NCBI RefSeq assembly: GCF_902859705.1
Contig: NZ_CADIJO010000001.1
Location: forward strand, 62,001-126,000
Direction: 5' to 3'
DNA: 64,000 nt
From: Achromobacter deleyi
Lineage (GTDB): Bacteria; Pseudomonadota; Gammaproteobacteria; Burkholderiales; Burkholderiaceae_B
Shown here: positions 11,161-18,576 of the stretch, piece by piece
Position numbering within the stretch: the first letter of the stretch is position 1
How the letters are laid out: each line of letters starts with the position of its first letter
The notes under the pieces: model-generated
Database searches by the model: none
What the model was told of the DNA's origin: nothing
The model's input: only the letters and a program-made list of their open reading frames with translations
Made by a program: the position numbers and the translations under genes

Positions 11161-11195
11161 AAAAAAAGGCCACTCGCTAGAGTGGCCTTTGTTTT
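11161..11195 (+). terminator. Intrinsic terminator, probably bidirectional
   Basis: An 8-bp stem AGGCCACT / AGTGGCCT (11167-11188) with a 6-base loop, A-run on the left and T-rich on the right. It sits between the small-ORF pair (plus) and the convergent secreted-protein gene (minus). Confidence 0.8.
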
Positions 11196-11229
11196 GCAGG
11201 GTACGCCGGCAGGGCCTGCCGGCGAGGCA

Positions 11230-11571
11230 TCAACGGCGCCAGTCGCCGCGGCCGTGGTAATAACCCGGGCCGGGGCCGCGGTAGTAGCCGTGGCCATGGC
11301 CGCGCCAGTAGCCGCCGCCGCGGATGTAGACCGGGGCGGGGTAGACCACCGGGGGCGCGACGTAGACGGGCGCCGGACGGTAATAGACCGGGGGCGGCGG
11401 CGCGTAGACCGGCGCCGGCGCCACATAGACGGGGGCGGGGGCGACATACACCGGGGCCGGGTAGACCACCCCGGGCACGCCGATGGAGATCCCGACGTCC
11501 ACGCGAGCCAACGCGACGCTGGAGATCAGCAGACCCGCTGCACCCACACCTGCGATTAGCCATTTTTTCAT
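11230..11571 (-). CDS. Secreted Pro/Tyr/Val-repeat protein with Gly/His-rich tail (113 aa)
   Basis: An exported or surface-associated protein of unknown role. The ATG at 11571 is preferred over one ten codons upstream, because AGGTG precedes it and it starts directly with the signal peptide MKKWLIAGVGAAGLLISSVALA. The mature part is a run of degenerate YVAPAPV-type repeats (about residues 35-85). It ends in a Gly/Tyr/His/Arg-rich tail (GHGHGYYRGPGPGYYHG), which could bind metal. Similar low-complexity small exported proteins are common in Burkholderiales, with no established function. Confidence 0.75.
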   Translation of the reverse strand: MKKWLIAGVGAAGLLISSVALARVDVGISIGVPGVVYPAPVYVAPAPVYVAPAPVYAPPPPVYYRPAPVYVAPPVVYPAPVYIRGGGYWRGHGHGYYRGPGPGYYHGRGDWRR

Positions 11572-11877
11572 GTTGCACCTGCCTACTGCGTGACGCAGCA
11601 AAGTTGAGTATTCGTTAGGACCATTTTCGGTCTTTTCGGTTCGGCGTGGGTAAGCGGGCCTGCCTCAATAGCGACAATCCGCAACGGTTGCCGCGCGCCT
11701 GGCGATCCGCTTGTTGCGTTGCCGCAGATCCGTCCCGCTCTGGTAAACCCGCAGTTGAAATCGACTGAAATACGGCGGAATGCCTTGACGTCCCGAGGCG
11801 GGGTTACAGGCGGTCACCATCGGGGCGCGGCGATTCCCATGATGGCAACACCGGTACGCCTGCCCTGGGGGGGCGGG
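11572..11877. other. Intergenic stretch without recognised features
   Basis: About 306 bases between two minus-strand genes. It should hold the promoter of the secreted repeat protein. No convincing promoter hexamers, hairpin or additional ORF were found. Confidence 0.4.
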
Positions 11878-12381
11878 TCAGGCCTCGCCGGGTTGCTGGC
11901 AGCGGAATTCCACGACCCAGACCCAGGGATTGGCGGCCCAGGCGTGAGCGCCGTAGCGTTCGCACCAGGTCAAGGCAAACGCTGTTTGCAATGGCACCCC
12001 GGGCAAGAGCGCGGACGATTGGTAGAGCGCTTGCGTGCCTTCGGCGCGGGCGTCGGCGTCCGACAGTTTCTGCAGGCGCTGGATGCGCACGCCGACCACG
12101 ACCGCGGTGGCAAATGGCTTGCCCATTTCGTCGGTGAGGATAATGCTCTCGCCCGATTTTCCATACGGGCAACTGACCCATGGCGAGGTCTTGCGCAGTT
12201 CTGCCGAGCCGTCCTTGGCGGGCCCCATGGCGACCCATTTCCCGGAATCGGATGCATCCGCATACCAGGCGGTGGTGAGCTTGGTGGGCTGCGGTTTGAC
12301 GATGCGCCGGGTTTGCACCTTATAGCCGTCCAGGATGGCTTGCTTGAGCGGCTCGCTGAATTGAAGTGCCTGCCTTTTCAT
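11878..12381 (-). CDS. ASCH/PUA-like protein resembling phage 'morphogenetic' proteins (167 aa)
   Basis: The N-terminus, LQFSEPLKQAILDGYKVQTRR, matches the start of a widespread phage/prophage family (pattern: F-S-x-P-x-x-x-A-I-L-x-G-x-K-x-Q-T-R-R) with a predicted ASCH/PUA-like fold that may bind RNA or modified nucleotides. Later features are CPYGKSGESIILTDE and WVVEFRC near the end, the usual terminal beta-strand. No other phage gene lies nearby, so it is an isolated remnant or a domesticated copy. It is intact in length. The family memory is reasonable; the function is unknown. Confidence 0.65.
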   Translation of the reverse strand: MKRQALQFSEPLKQAILDGYKVQTRRIVKPQPTKLTTAWYADASDSGKWVAMGPAKDGSAELRKTSPWVSCPYGKSGESIILTDEMGKPFATAVVVGVRIQRLQKLSDADARAEGTQALYQSSALLPGVPLQTAFALTWCERYGAHAWAANPWVWVVEFRCQQPGEA

Positions 12382-12535
12382 ACGCTCGCTGTTCCCCTCA
12401 CGATCAACGCTTGCGCGCTAATGATGCTGCGGCCGAGTCGACGCGTGCCAACATGGCGGGCTTTATGAAGCCTCGCACGAACAGTATGACGCGTCGTCGC
12501 CGCCATGTCAGGCAAAGGGTTAATTGTGTGTCTTT

Positions 12536-12571
12536 TTGAATACGCCCGGGCGTTGTTTGTATACTCGAACC
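12536..12571 (+). promoter_or_regulatory. Candidate sigma-70 promoter of the 66-aa protein gene
   Basis: TTGAAT (12536-12541), an 18-base spacer, then TATACT (12560-12565). The -10 ends only six bases before the ATG at 12572, so transcription would begin at or next to the start codon. Confidence 0.45.
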
Positions 12572-12772
12572 ATGAACACAGACCTGCATGATCTCAAGCC
12601 CGGTTACTACTGGTACACCATGGCCTCCGACCCGCTGGCCGTCATCCATATCCATGAAGACGGCGGCGCCACGCTCATGGGCACCGACTATCGCCTGGGC
12701 GCCGAAGGCGTGGCCGACATGATTCGCCAGGGACAGCGTTTCTTCTGGATCGAACCGCCGCAGCAAGCCTGA
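12572..12772 (+). CDS. Small protein of unknown function, possibly leaderless mRNA (66 aa)
   Basis: Not recognised. The product begins MNTDLHDLKPGYYWYTMASD and is soluble, aromatic-rich and acidic, with a likely beta-rich fold. An in-frame ATG lies 16 codons upstream, but the DNA there looks like a promoter, so the ATG at 12572 is preferred. No Shine-Dalgarno sequence is visible in the CGAACC before the ATG, in keeping with leaderless translation. It stands 55 bases before the amidohydrolase gene and may be cotranscribed with it. Confidence 0.6.
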   Translation: MNTDLHDLKPGYYWYTMASDPLAVIHIHEDGGATLMGTDYRLGAEGVADMIRQGQRFFWIEPPQQA

Positions 12773-12827
12773 GCCGGCGCGGCCCTGGCGCCGCGCATCG
12801 CCTGCACTGCGCGTCAAGGACGCTTCC

Positions 12828-14027
12828 ATGACTGACCTGTTGTTGAACAACGTTCGCCTGCCTGACGGCACCGCGGCCGACGTGCTGGTAAGCCGCGGCC
12901 GTATCGAACGCATCGGCCCCAACCTGCAAGCGCCTGCCGGCGTGCCGCATGAAGCGGGCGACGGCGCGCTGCTGCTGCCCGGGCTGGTGGAAGGGCATAC
13001 CCATCTGGACAAGACCACCTGGGATTCGCCCTGGTACGTGAACCAGGTGGGGCCGGCCCTGACCGACCGCATCGACAACGAGCGCGCCTGGCGCGCCGCC
13101 AGCGGGCACGACGCTGCCGCCCATTCGCGTGCCCTGGCGCTGGCCTTCCTGCGCGAAGGCACGACCCGCATCCGCAGCCATGTCGACGTCGATACCGACG
13201 CCGGGCTGCGCCATCTGGACGGCGTGCACCAGACCCGCGAAGCGCTGGCCGGACAGGTGGAAATCCAGACCGTGGCGTTCCCGCAGTCGGGCCTGTTGAT
13301 CCGGCCGGGCACCGCGGCGCTGCTGGACCAGGCGCTGGCGCAAGGCGCCGACGTGCTGGGCGGGCTGGATCCGTCCGCCATCGACCGCGACCCGGCGCAG
13401 TCGCTGGACGTGCTGTTCGGGCTGGCCGACAAGCATGGCAAACCCATCGATATCCATCTGCACGAGCCCGGAGACCTGGGCGCCTTCACGCTCGACCTGA
13501 TCCTGGATCGCACGCAGGCCTTGGGCCTGGCCGGCCGGGTCGTCATCAGCCATGCATTCTGTCTGGGCGCGGTCGATGCCAAGCGCCTGGACGGCCTGCT
13601 CAAGCGCATGGCCGCGCTGGACGTGGCCGTGCTGACCACGGCGCCGCCGTCGCGTCCCGTGCCGGCCGTGCGCGCCTGTCGCGAGGCCGGCGTCACGATC
13701 TTTGGCGGCAACGACGGCATCCGCGATACCTGGACGCCCTATGGCAGCCCCGACATGCTGGCGCGCGCCATGATGATCGGCCTGCGCAACGACCTGCGCC
13801 GCGACGACGAAGTGCAATGGGCGTTTGATTGCGTCAGTGCCGGCGCGGCCCGTGCCTGTGGCTTTGCCGACTACGGTCTGACGCCGGGCGCGCGCGCCGA
13901 CCTGGTACTGGTACAGGCCAGCGGTGTGGCCGAAGCCGTGGCGCAACGCGCGCCGCGCCGTCTGGTGGTGTCAGGCGGCCGCGTCGTGGCGCGCCATGGC
14001 CAATTGCTGGGCGACGTGGCGGCCTAG
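12828..14027 (+). CDS. Amidohydrolase-superfamily metal-dependent hydrolase (cytosine-deaminase-like)
   Basis: A TIM-barrel hydrolase of 399 residues that likely deaminates or hydrolyses a nitrogen heterocycle. The metal-ligand motif HTHLDK (His57, His59) follows the N-terminal beta-sandwich. Later ligands are RSHVDVD, IHLHEPGD, ISHAFCLG and the aspartate of GGNDGIRDTW. The HTHLDK and HLHE pattern is that of the CodA/atrazine-related branch. The substrate is not determined. Its TAG stop overlaps, in a shared CTAG, the stop of the convergent LysR gene. Confidence 0.87.
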   Translation: MTDLLLNNVRLPDGTAADVLVSRGRIERIGPNLQAPAGVPHEAGDGALLLPGLVEGHTHLDKTTWDSPWYVNQVGPALTDRIDNERAWRAASGHDAAAHSRALALAFLREGTTRIRSHVDVDTDAGLRHLDGVHQTREALAGQVEIQTVAFPQSGLLIRPGTAALLDQALAQGADVLGGLDPSAIDRDPAQSLDVLFGLADKHGKPIDIHLHEPGDLGAFTLDLILDRTQALGLAGRVVISHAFCLGAVDAKRLDGLLKRMAALDVAVLTTAPPSRPVPAVRACREAGVTIFGGNDGIRDTWTPYGSPDMLARAMMIGLRNDLRRDDEVQWAFDCVSAGAARACGFADYGLTPGARADLVLVQASGVAEAVAQRAPRRLVVSGGRVVARHGQLLGDVAA

Positions 14028-14887
14028 CGTTCGGCCAGTTCCACGAACGCCCGCATCAGTTCCGAGCGCACGCCCGAACGCGGCCAGATCGCGCCGACCG
14101 TGCGCGTGGGGCAGGGCGCGGGCAGCGGCCACCGCTTGACGGGCGCGGTCGATGCGCCCGTGGTGGCCCAATCGGGCAACAGCGCCACGCCCAACCCTTC
14201 CGACACCAGCTTGGCGATGGAATCGATGCCGTCCAGCTCGAACCGTACCTGCGGACGCAGGTTGCGGGCGCGCAGGTAGTCGTCGGCCATGCGGCCGCCC
14301 ACCACGCTGCGGTCGTAGCGGATATAGGGCTCGCGTGCGATCACGGCCAGCGGGTCGTCCACCACCATGTCCACCGGCGTCACCAGCACCAGCGGCTCGC
14401 GCCGCAGGTCGCGCCAGACGCAGGATTTCGGCAGCGTGAACATGGGGTGCACCAGCAGCGCACCGTCCAGTTCGCCGGCCAGCACCTTGCTGTAGAGCAG
14501 GGTGGTGGGCGCCGGTTCGATGTAGATCTCGATATGCGGGTGGCGCGCCGCCCAGGTGCGCAGCACGGGCGGCATGATGCCGGTCAGGGCGGTGGGCGTG
14601 GCGCCCAGGCGCAGCGGGCCGGCGGGCAGGTCCGATTCGGTGGCGGCCGAGCGCAGGTCGCGCAGATCGCGCAGCACGTTGCGGGCGCGTTCCAGGATGC
14701 GGGTGCCGGCCGCGGTGGGCTTGACGGTGCGGCCCGACCGCGCGATGAGCGCGCTGCCCATGTCCGCTTCCAGTGCGCGCAGCCGCTGCTGCACCGTGGC
14801 GGGCGTCAGCCCCTGATGGCGGGCCGCCTGCGCGATGGAGCCCAGTTCCACCACGTGTACATAGGTCTGCAGAAATCTCGAATCCAC
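14024..14887 (-). CDS. LysR-type transcriptional regulator
   Basis: 287 residues. The N-terminal winged helix-turn-helix (about 1-60) contains GSIAQAARHQGLTPATVQQRLRALE-type residues, followed by a linker helix and an effector domain from about 90 (LRLGATPTALTG). It is divergent from the enolase-superfamily gene at 15045, with a 157-base intergenic region, so it probably controls the sugar-acid module. It converges with the amidohydrolase gene, sharing a four-base CTAG stop overlap. Confidence 0.92.
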   Translation of the reverse strand: MDSRFLQTYVHVVELGSIAQAARHQGLTPATVQQRLRALEADMGSALIARSGRTVKPTAAGTRILERARNVLRDLRDLRSAATESDLPAGPLRLGATPTALTGIMPPVLRTWAARHPHIEIYIEPAPTTLLYSKVLAGELDGALLVHPMFTLPKSCVWRDLRREPLVLVTPVDMVVDDPLAVIAREPYIRYDRSVVGGRMADDYLRARNLRPQVRFELDGIDSIAKLVSEGLGVALLPDWATTGASTAPVKRWPLPAPCPTRTVGAIWPRSGVRSELMRAFVELAER

Positions 14888-14914
14888 GGGAGAGCGCTCT
14901 TGGAAGATGTTTTT

Positions 14915-14932
14915 TCCATATTCTAAAGATGG
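14915..14932. promoter_or_regulatory. Candidate LysR operator in the divergent region
   Basis: CCAT, nine bases, ATGG is a small inverted repeat containing a T-N11-A (14915/14927), the loose LysR-box form. It lies 28 bases from the regulator's start codon in an AT-rich stretch. Confidence 0.3.
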
Positions 14933-15044
14933 TTCAGGATAATTGTTTGTTTCTTTGCTGAGGGCAAGAATGCGGTTCAGCGTTGCGCCGGCGCAAAGCG
15001 CGCCGGCGGCGTAACCCGCACTATTCCCTTATCAGGAGCCAGCC

Positions 15045-16172
15045 GTGCCCATCATTGAATCCATCGACGTTTGCGCCGCCGCGGTGCCCTTGGACAAGGT
15101 CACTTCGTTCTCGAACCGCACCGTCTCCACCCGCCATTACGGCCTGGTCAAGGTCCGCAGCGCCGATGGGGTGGAGGGCATCGGCTTTTGCTACGTCGGC
15201 AGCGCCGGGGGCGCGATCTTCGAAGCCGCGGTGCAGAGCCTGCTGGCGCCCGTGCTGCTGGGCCGCGATTCGCACGCGGTCGAAGGCCTGTGGCAGGCCA
15301 TGTACCAGGAAGCGCTGCTGCAAGGGCGCCAGGGCACGGTGATGCGCGCGCTCAGCGCGCTGGACATCGCCCTGTGGGACCTGAACGCCAAGAGCGCCGG
15401 CCTGCCGCTGCACAAATTCCTGGGCGCGATGGAACTTGAAACCGTGCCGGCCTATGCCAGCGGCGGCTACTACCTGGACGGCAAGACGCCGCAGCACCTG
15501 GGCGAGGAAATGGCCAGCTACGTCGCCAAGGGCTTCAAGGCCGTCAAGATGAAGACGGGCCGCCTGTCGCCGCGCGAAGAAGAAGCGCGCCTGAAGGCCG
15601 CGCGCGAAGCCGTGGGGCCGGACGTGGAACTGATGATGGACTGCAACAACGCCTGGCAGGACGTGACCCAGGCCATGCAGTACATCCGCCGTTTCGAGCA
15701 GTACGAACCCTATTTCATCGAAGAGCCGTTCGGGCCGGACGACATCGACAGCCACGCCAAGCTGGCGCGCCTGACGCACCTGCCGATCGCCACCGCTGAA
15801 ATCGGCTACGGGCGCTGGTACCACAAGGAGCTGCTGGACAAGGGCGCGGCAGGCATCCTGCAGACCGACGCCGCGGTGTGTGGCGGCATCACGGAATGGA
15901 AGCGCATCGCCGCGACTGCCGCCAGCTACGGCGTGGTGGTGTGCCCGCACTGGTTCCACGATGTGCACGCGCCGCTGGTGGCCGCCACGCCCAATGCGCG
16001 CTATGTTGAATTTTTCTGGGACGATCAGGTCCTGAATTTCCGCAAGCTGGTGGACCGTCAACTGACCCATAAGGAAGGCCGCGTGGTGCTGCACCAGGAA
16101 CCCGGCCTGGGATTCGGTTTCGACGAACGCATGGTCGAGCGTTACGGCAAGTGGACCCGCATCGGCCGCTGA
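15045..16172 (+). CDS. Mandelate racemase/muconate-lactonizing enzyme family protein (acid-sugar dehydratase-like)
   Basis: Enolase-superfamily enzyme of 375 residues that abstracts the proton alpha to a carboxylate using Mg2+. The capping domain covers about 1-125 and the barrel follows. Visible catalytic features are K168-x-K170 (VKMKTG), metal ligands Asp199 (MMDCNNAW), Glu226 or 227 (FIEEPFGPDD) and Glu252 (TAEIGYG), and the C-terminal histidines of CPHWFHDVHAPL. GTG is the annotated start, after AGGAG. It is followed 14 bases later by a DHDPS-type lyase and a Bug receptor. Acid-sugar dehydration is the likely job; exact substrate unknown. Confidence 0.88.
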   Translation: MPIIESIDVCAAAVPLDKVTSFSNRTVSTRHYGLVKVRSADGVEGIGFCYVGSAGGAIFEAAVQSLLAPVLLGRDSHAVEGLWQAMYQEALLQGRQGTVMRALSALDIALWDLNAKSAGLPLHKFLGAMELETVPAYASGGYYLDGKTPQHLGEEMASYVAKGFKAVKMKTGRLSPREEEARLKAAREAVGPDVELMMDCNNAWQDVTQAMQYIRRFEQYEPYFIEEPFGPDDIDSHAKLARLTHLPIATAEIGYGRWYHKELLDKGAAGILQTDAAVCGGITEWKRIAATAASYGVVVCPHWFHDVHAPLVAATPNARYVEFFWDDQVLNFRKLVDRQLTHKEGRVVLHQEPGLGFGFDERMVERYGKWTRIGR

Positions 16173-16186
16173 CAAGGAGAGCATTC

Positions 16187-17095
16187 ATGAGCACCCGAGC
16201 CGCGGACCGGCCGCAAGGCGTTTATTCCCCGGTCCTTACGCCCTTCAACGCAGACCTGTCGCCCAGCGCGCCGCGCTTTGTCGGGCACTGCCGCGGCCTG
16301 CTGGAGCAGGGCGCGGGGCTGGCGATCTTCGGTACGAACTCCGAGGCGAACTCGCTCAGCGTGGCCGAAAAGCGCCACCTGCTCGATGCCTTGCTGGATG
16401 CGGGCCTGCCGGCTGCTCGCATGATGCCGGGCACCGGCGCGTGCGCGCTGCCCGACGCGGTGGAGCTGACCCGCCACGCGGTCAACGCCGGCTGCGGCGG
16501 GGTGCTGATGCTGCCGCCTTTCTACTACAAGGGCGTCAGCGATGAAGGCCTGTTCCGCGCCTTCGCGCACGTGATCGAGCGGGTGGCCGACGAGCGTCTG
16601 CGCATCTACCTGTATCACATCCCGCCGGTGTCGGGCGTGCCCATCAGCCTGGGGCTGATCGACCGCCTGCTGGGTGAATTTCCCGGCATCGTTGCCGGTA
16701 TCAAGGACAGCTCGGGCGACTGGGCCAATACGCAGGCCATGCTGCGCGACTTCCAGCCGCGCGGCTTTGACGTGTTCGCGGGCACCGAAACCGTGTTGCT
16801 GGAGACGATGCGGGCGGGCGGCGCCGGCTGCATCACCGCCACCGGCAATGTCAACGCCGGTCCCATCGTGGCGCTGTACCGCTCATGGAAGGAGGCCGGT
16901 GCCGAAGACCGGCAGCGCGCGTTGAATGAAACCCGCGCCATCTTCCAGTCGTATCCGATGATTCCGGCGATGAAGGCGGCGATCGCGCAGCGGCGCAACG
17001 ATCCGGTGTGGGCGACGGTGCGTCCGCCGCTGGTGGAATTGACCGACGCGCAGGCGGCGCAGCTGGCACAGCGCCTGGCGGCGCCGGTGGTTTAA
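16187..17095 (+). CDS. Dihydrodipicolinate-synthase-family lyase (aldolase/dehydratase)
   Basis: Class I Schiff-base lyase of 302 residues. The active-site lysine is Lys173 (AGIKDSSGDW) and the catalytic tyrosine Tyr143 (YLYHIPPVSG). The phosphate-free carboxylate-binding region is FGTNSEANSLS instead of the biosynthetic GTTGE. The ATG at 16187 is chosen because of the AAGGAG directly upstream; an open frame extends 12 codons further. With the dehydratase before it, it probably converts a keto-deoxy sugar acid. It is not expected to be the lysine-biosynthetic dapA. Confidence 0.88.
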   Translation: MSTRAADRPQGVYSPVLTPFNADLSPSAPRFVGHCRGLLEQGAGLAIFGTNSEANSLSVAEKRHLLDALLDAGLPAARMMPGTGACALPDAVELTRHAVNAGCGGVLMLPPFYYKGVSDEGLFRAFAHVIERVADERLRIYLYHIPPVSGVPISLGLIDRLLGEFPGIVAGIKDSSGDWANTQAMLRDFQPRGFDVFAGTETVLLETMRAGGAGCITATGNVNAGPIVALYRSWKEAGAEDRQRALNETRAIFQSYPMIPAMKAAIAQRRNDPVWATVRPPLVELTDAQAAQLAQRLAAPVV

Positions 17096-17213
17096 GCCAC
17101 GGGCAGGACAAGCCGCCCGAGAGGCAAGCCGCATCGTGGCTGGCCTGGCGGGCGGCAAGCAGGGCTTACTTAAACAGTCGCCGGGCATGAACCCGGCGCG
17201 CGAGGAGACAAGC

Positions 17214-18191
17214 ATGCAACGTAGGCATTTCATTACCGGCGCCGCGGCGCTGGGGGCGGCGCTCGTCCTGCCGTCGGCGCGGGCGCAGGATTTGCCGCCC
17301 GGCCCCGTCAAGATCGTGGTGGGGTTTCCGGCGGGCGGCGGCACGGACGTGCTGGCGCGCCTGTTGGGTCAGAAGCTGGGCGTGATGTGGGGTATTCCGG
17401 TGATCGTCGAAAACCGCGCGGGCGCGGCCGGCATCATCGCGGCCGAACAGGTGGCGCGCCAGCAGGGTGATGGCAACACGCTGCTGATGGCCCACGTGAA
17501 CAGCCACGGCATCGCGCCGGGCCTGCAGCCCAAGCTGGGCTATTCCGCCGAGCGGGATTTCTCGCCCATTGCATTGGTGGGCAAGACCCCCACGCTGCTG
17601 ATCGGCGGCGCGGACCAGCCCGCCAAGAACCTGCCGGACCTGGTGGCGCTGTGCCGGGCCCAGCCGGGCAAGATCATCTTCGGGTCCGCGGGCAGCGGTT
17701 CGGCCCAGCACCTGGCGCTGGAAATCTTCAAGGCGCGCGCCAATATCGATGTGCTGCATGTGCCCTACAAGGGGTCGGCGCCATTGATGAACGACCTGAT
17801 GGGCGGCCACGTGCAGTATTGCTTCGAAGGCATGACCACCGCCACGCCGCTGATCCAGTCGGGCAAGGTGATGGCGCTGGCGCAGACCTTGCAGCAGCGC
17901 TCCAAGAGCCAGCCCAATGTGCCCACCGTGGCCGAGCAAGGCTACCCGGGGTTCGAGGCCAGTATCTGGTTCGGCATGGTCGGTCCGGCCAAGATGCCCG
18001 CCGCCATGGTCCAGCGCATGAATCAGGATATCGACCGGGTGCTGGCCATGGCCGACGTGCAGGAAAAGCTGGCGCAAGTGGGGGCCGAGGATGGCGGCGG
18101 CAGCGTGCAGCGCTTTGCCGATTTCATGCGCGACGAACAGCGCAAATACGCCAAGACCATCCAGGACGCGAAGATCGTGGCCGAGGGTTGA
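17214..18191 (+). CDS. Bug-family tripartite tricarboxylate transporter substrate-binding protein, Tat-type signal
   Basis: Periplasmic receptor of the TctC/Bug family, 325 residues from the ATG at 17214 (GAGGAG upstream). The N-terminus MQRRHFITGAAALGAALV carries a twin-arginine motif RRHFITG, followed by a cleavage site near ARA-QD. The mature protein starts PVKIVVGFPAGGGTDVLAR, the Bug signature, with later HVPYKGSAPLMNDLMGG. It ends the putative sugar-acid operon, but no TctA/TctB membrane genes are present in the window. The ligand is inferred to be the acid degraded by the two upstream enzymes. Confidence 0.9.
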   Translation: MQRRHFITGAAALGAALVLPSARAQDLPPGPVKIVVGFPAGGGTDVLARLLGQKLGVMWGIPVIVENRAGAAGIIAAEQVARQQGDGNTLLMAHVNSHGIAPGLQPKLGYSAERDFSPIALVGKTPTLLIGGADQPAKNLPDLVALCRAQPGKIIFGSAGSGSAQHLALEIFKARANIDVLHVPYKGSAPLMNDLMGGHVQYCFEGMTTATPLIQSGKVMALAQTLQQRSKSQPNVPTVAEQGYPGFEASIWFGMVGPAKMPAAMVQRMNQDIDRVLAMADVQEKLAQVGAEDGGGSVQRFADFMRDEQRKYAKTIQDAKIVAEG

Positions 18192-18213
18192 GCGGGCGCG
18201 GCATCGATGAGCA

Positions 18214-18239
18214 AGGCGGCCCGTCGGGCCGCCTTTTTC
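18214..18239 (+). terminator. Intrinsic terminator of the sugar-acid operon
   Basis: A 9-bp perfect stem AGGCGGCCC / GGGCCGCCT with a 3-base loop, followed by five T residues. Confidence 0.85.
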
Positions 18240-18576
18240 TTGCGCGCCGTCAACGTGCGGGCAGGCCGGCGGATGCAAGATGGGCGCTCGCCCGCCGGGG
18301 CGGATGAGGCAAACAGGGGAACTTCCGTCAAATAGGTCTGCATTTCGCCGGATGTCGGCGAAATCCGGACTGCTAGCATCATCGGGACCCTCGCGAGAAT
18401 CCTCGAATTCGAACTCTCCGGCGGCACTTTCCTTGACGCATGATGACTACTATTTAGGGGCGGACCATCCAGGGCTTGCGGGCATCTGGTCGACATTGGC
18501 AGCGCAGTTTCATGCGATGCCACTGCAACCGCCGGAACATGCCTTCGATCCTGCCTGGGTGGCAGCTGGAGGCAGT
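18240..18576. promoter_or_regulatory. Upstream region of the chemoreceptor gene with inverted repeat
   Basis: It holds a perfect 9-bp inverted repeat ATTTCGCCG / CGGCGAAAT (18342-18364, 5-base spacer) without a T-run. Overlapping it is a loose sigma-28-like arrangement: TCAAATAG (18328-18335), 11 bases, GCCGGATG (18347-18354). Each half matches the flagellar consensus only partly. The remaining sequence shows no gene. Confidence 0.3.

Noticed and set aside
16187-17095. Naming the DHDPS-family gene dapA
   Set aside because: The GTTGE-type loop of the biosynthetic enzyme is replaced and the context is catabolic.
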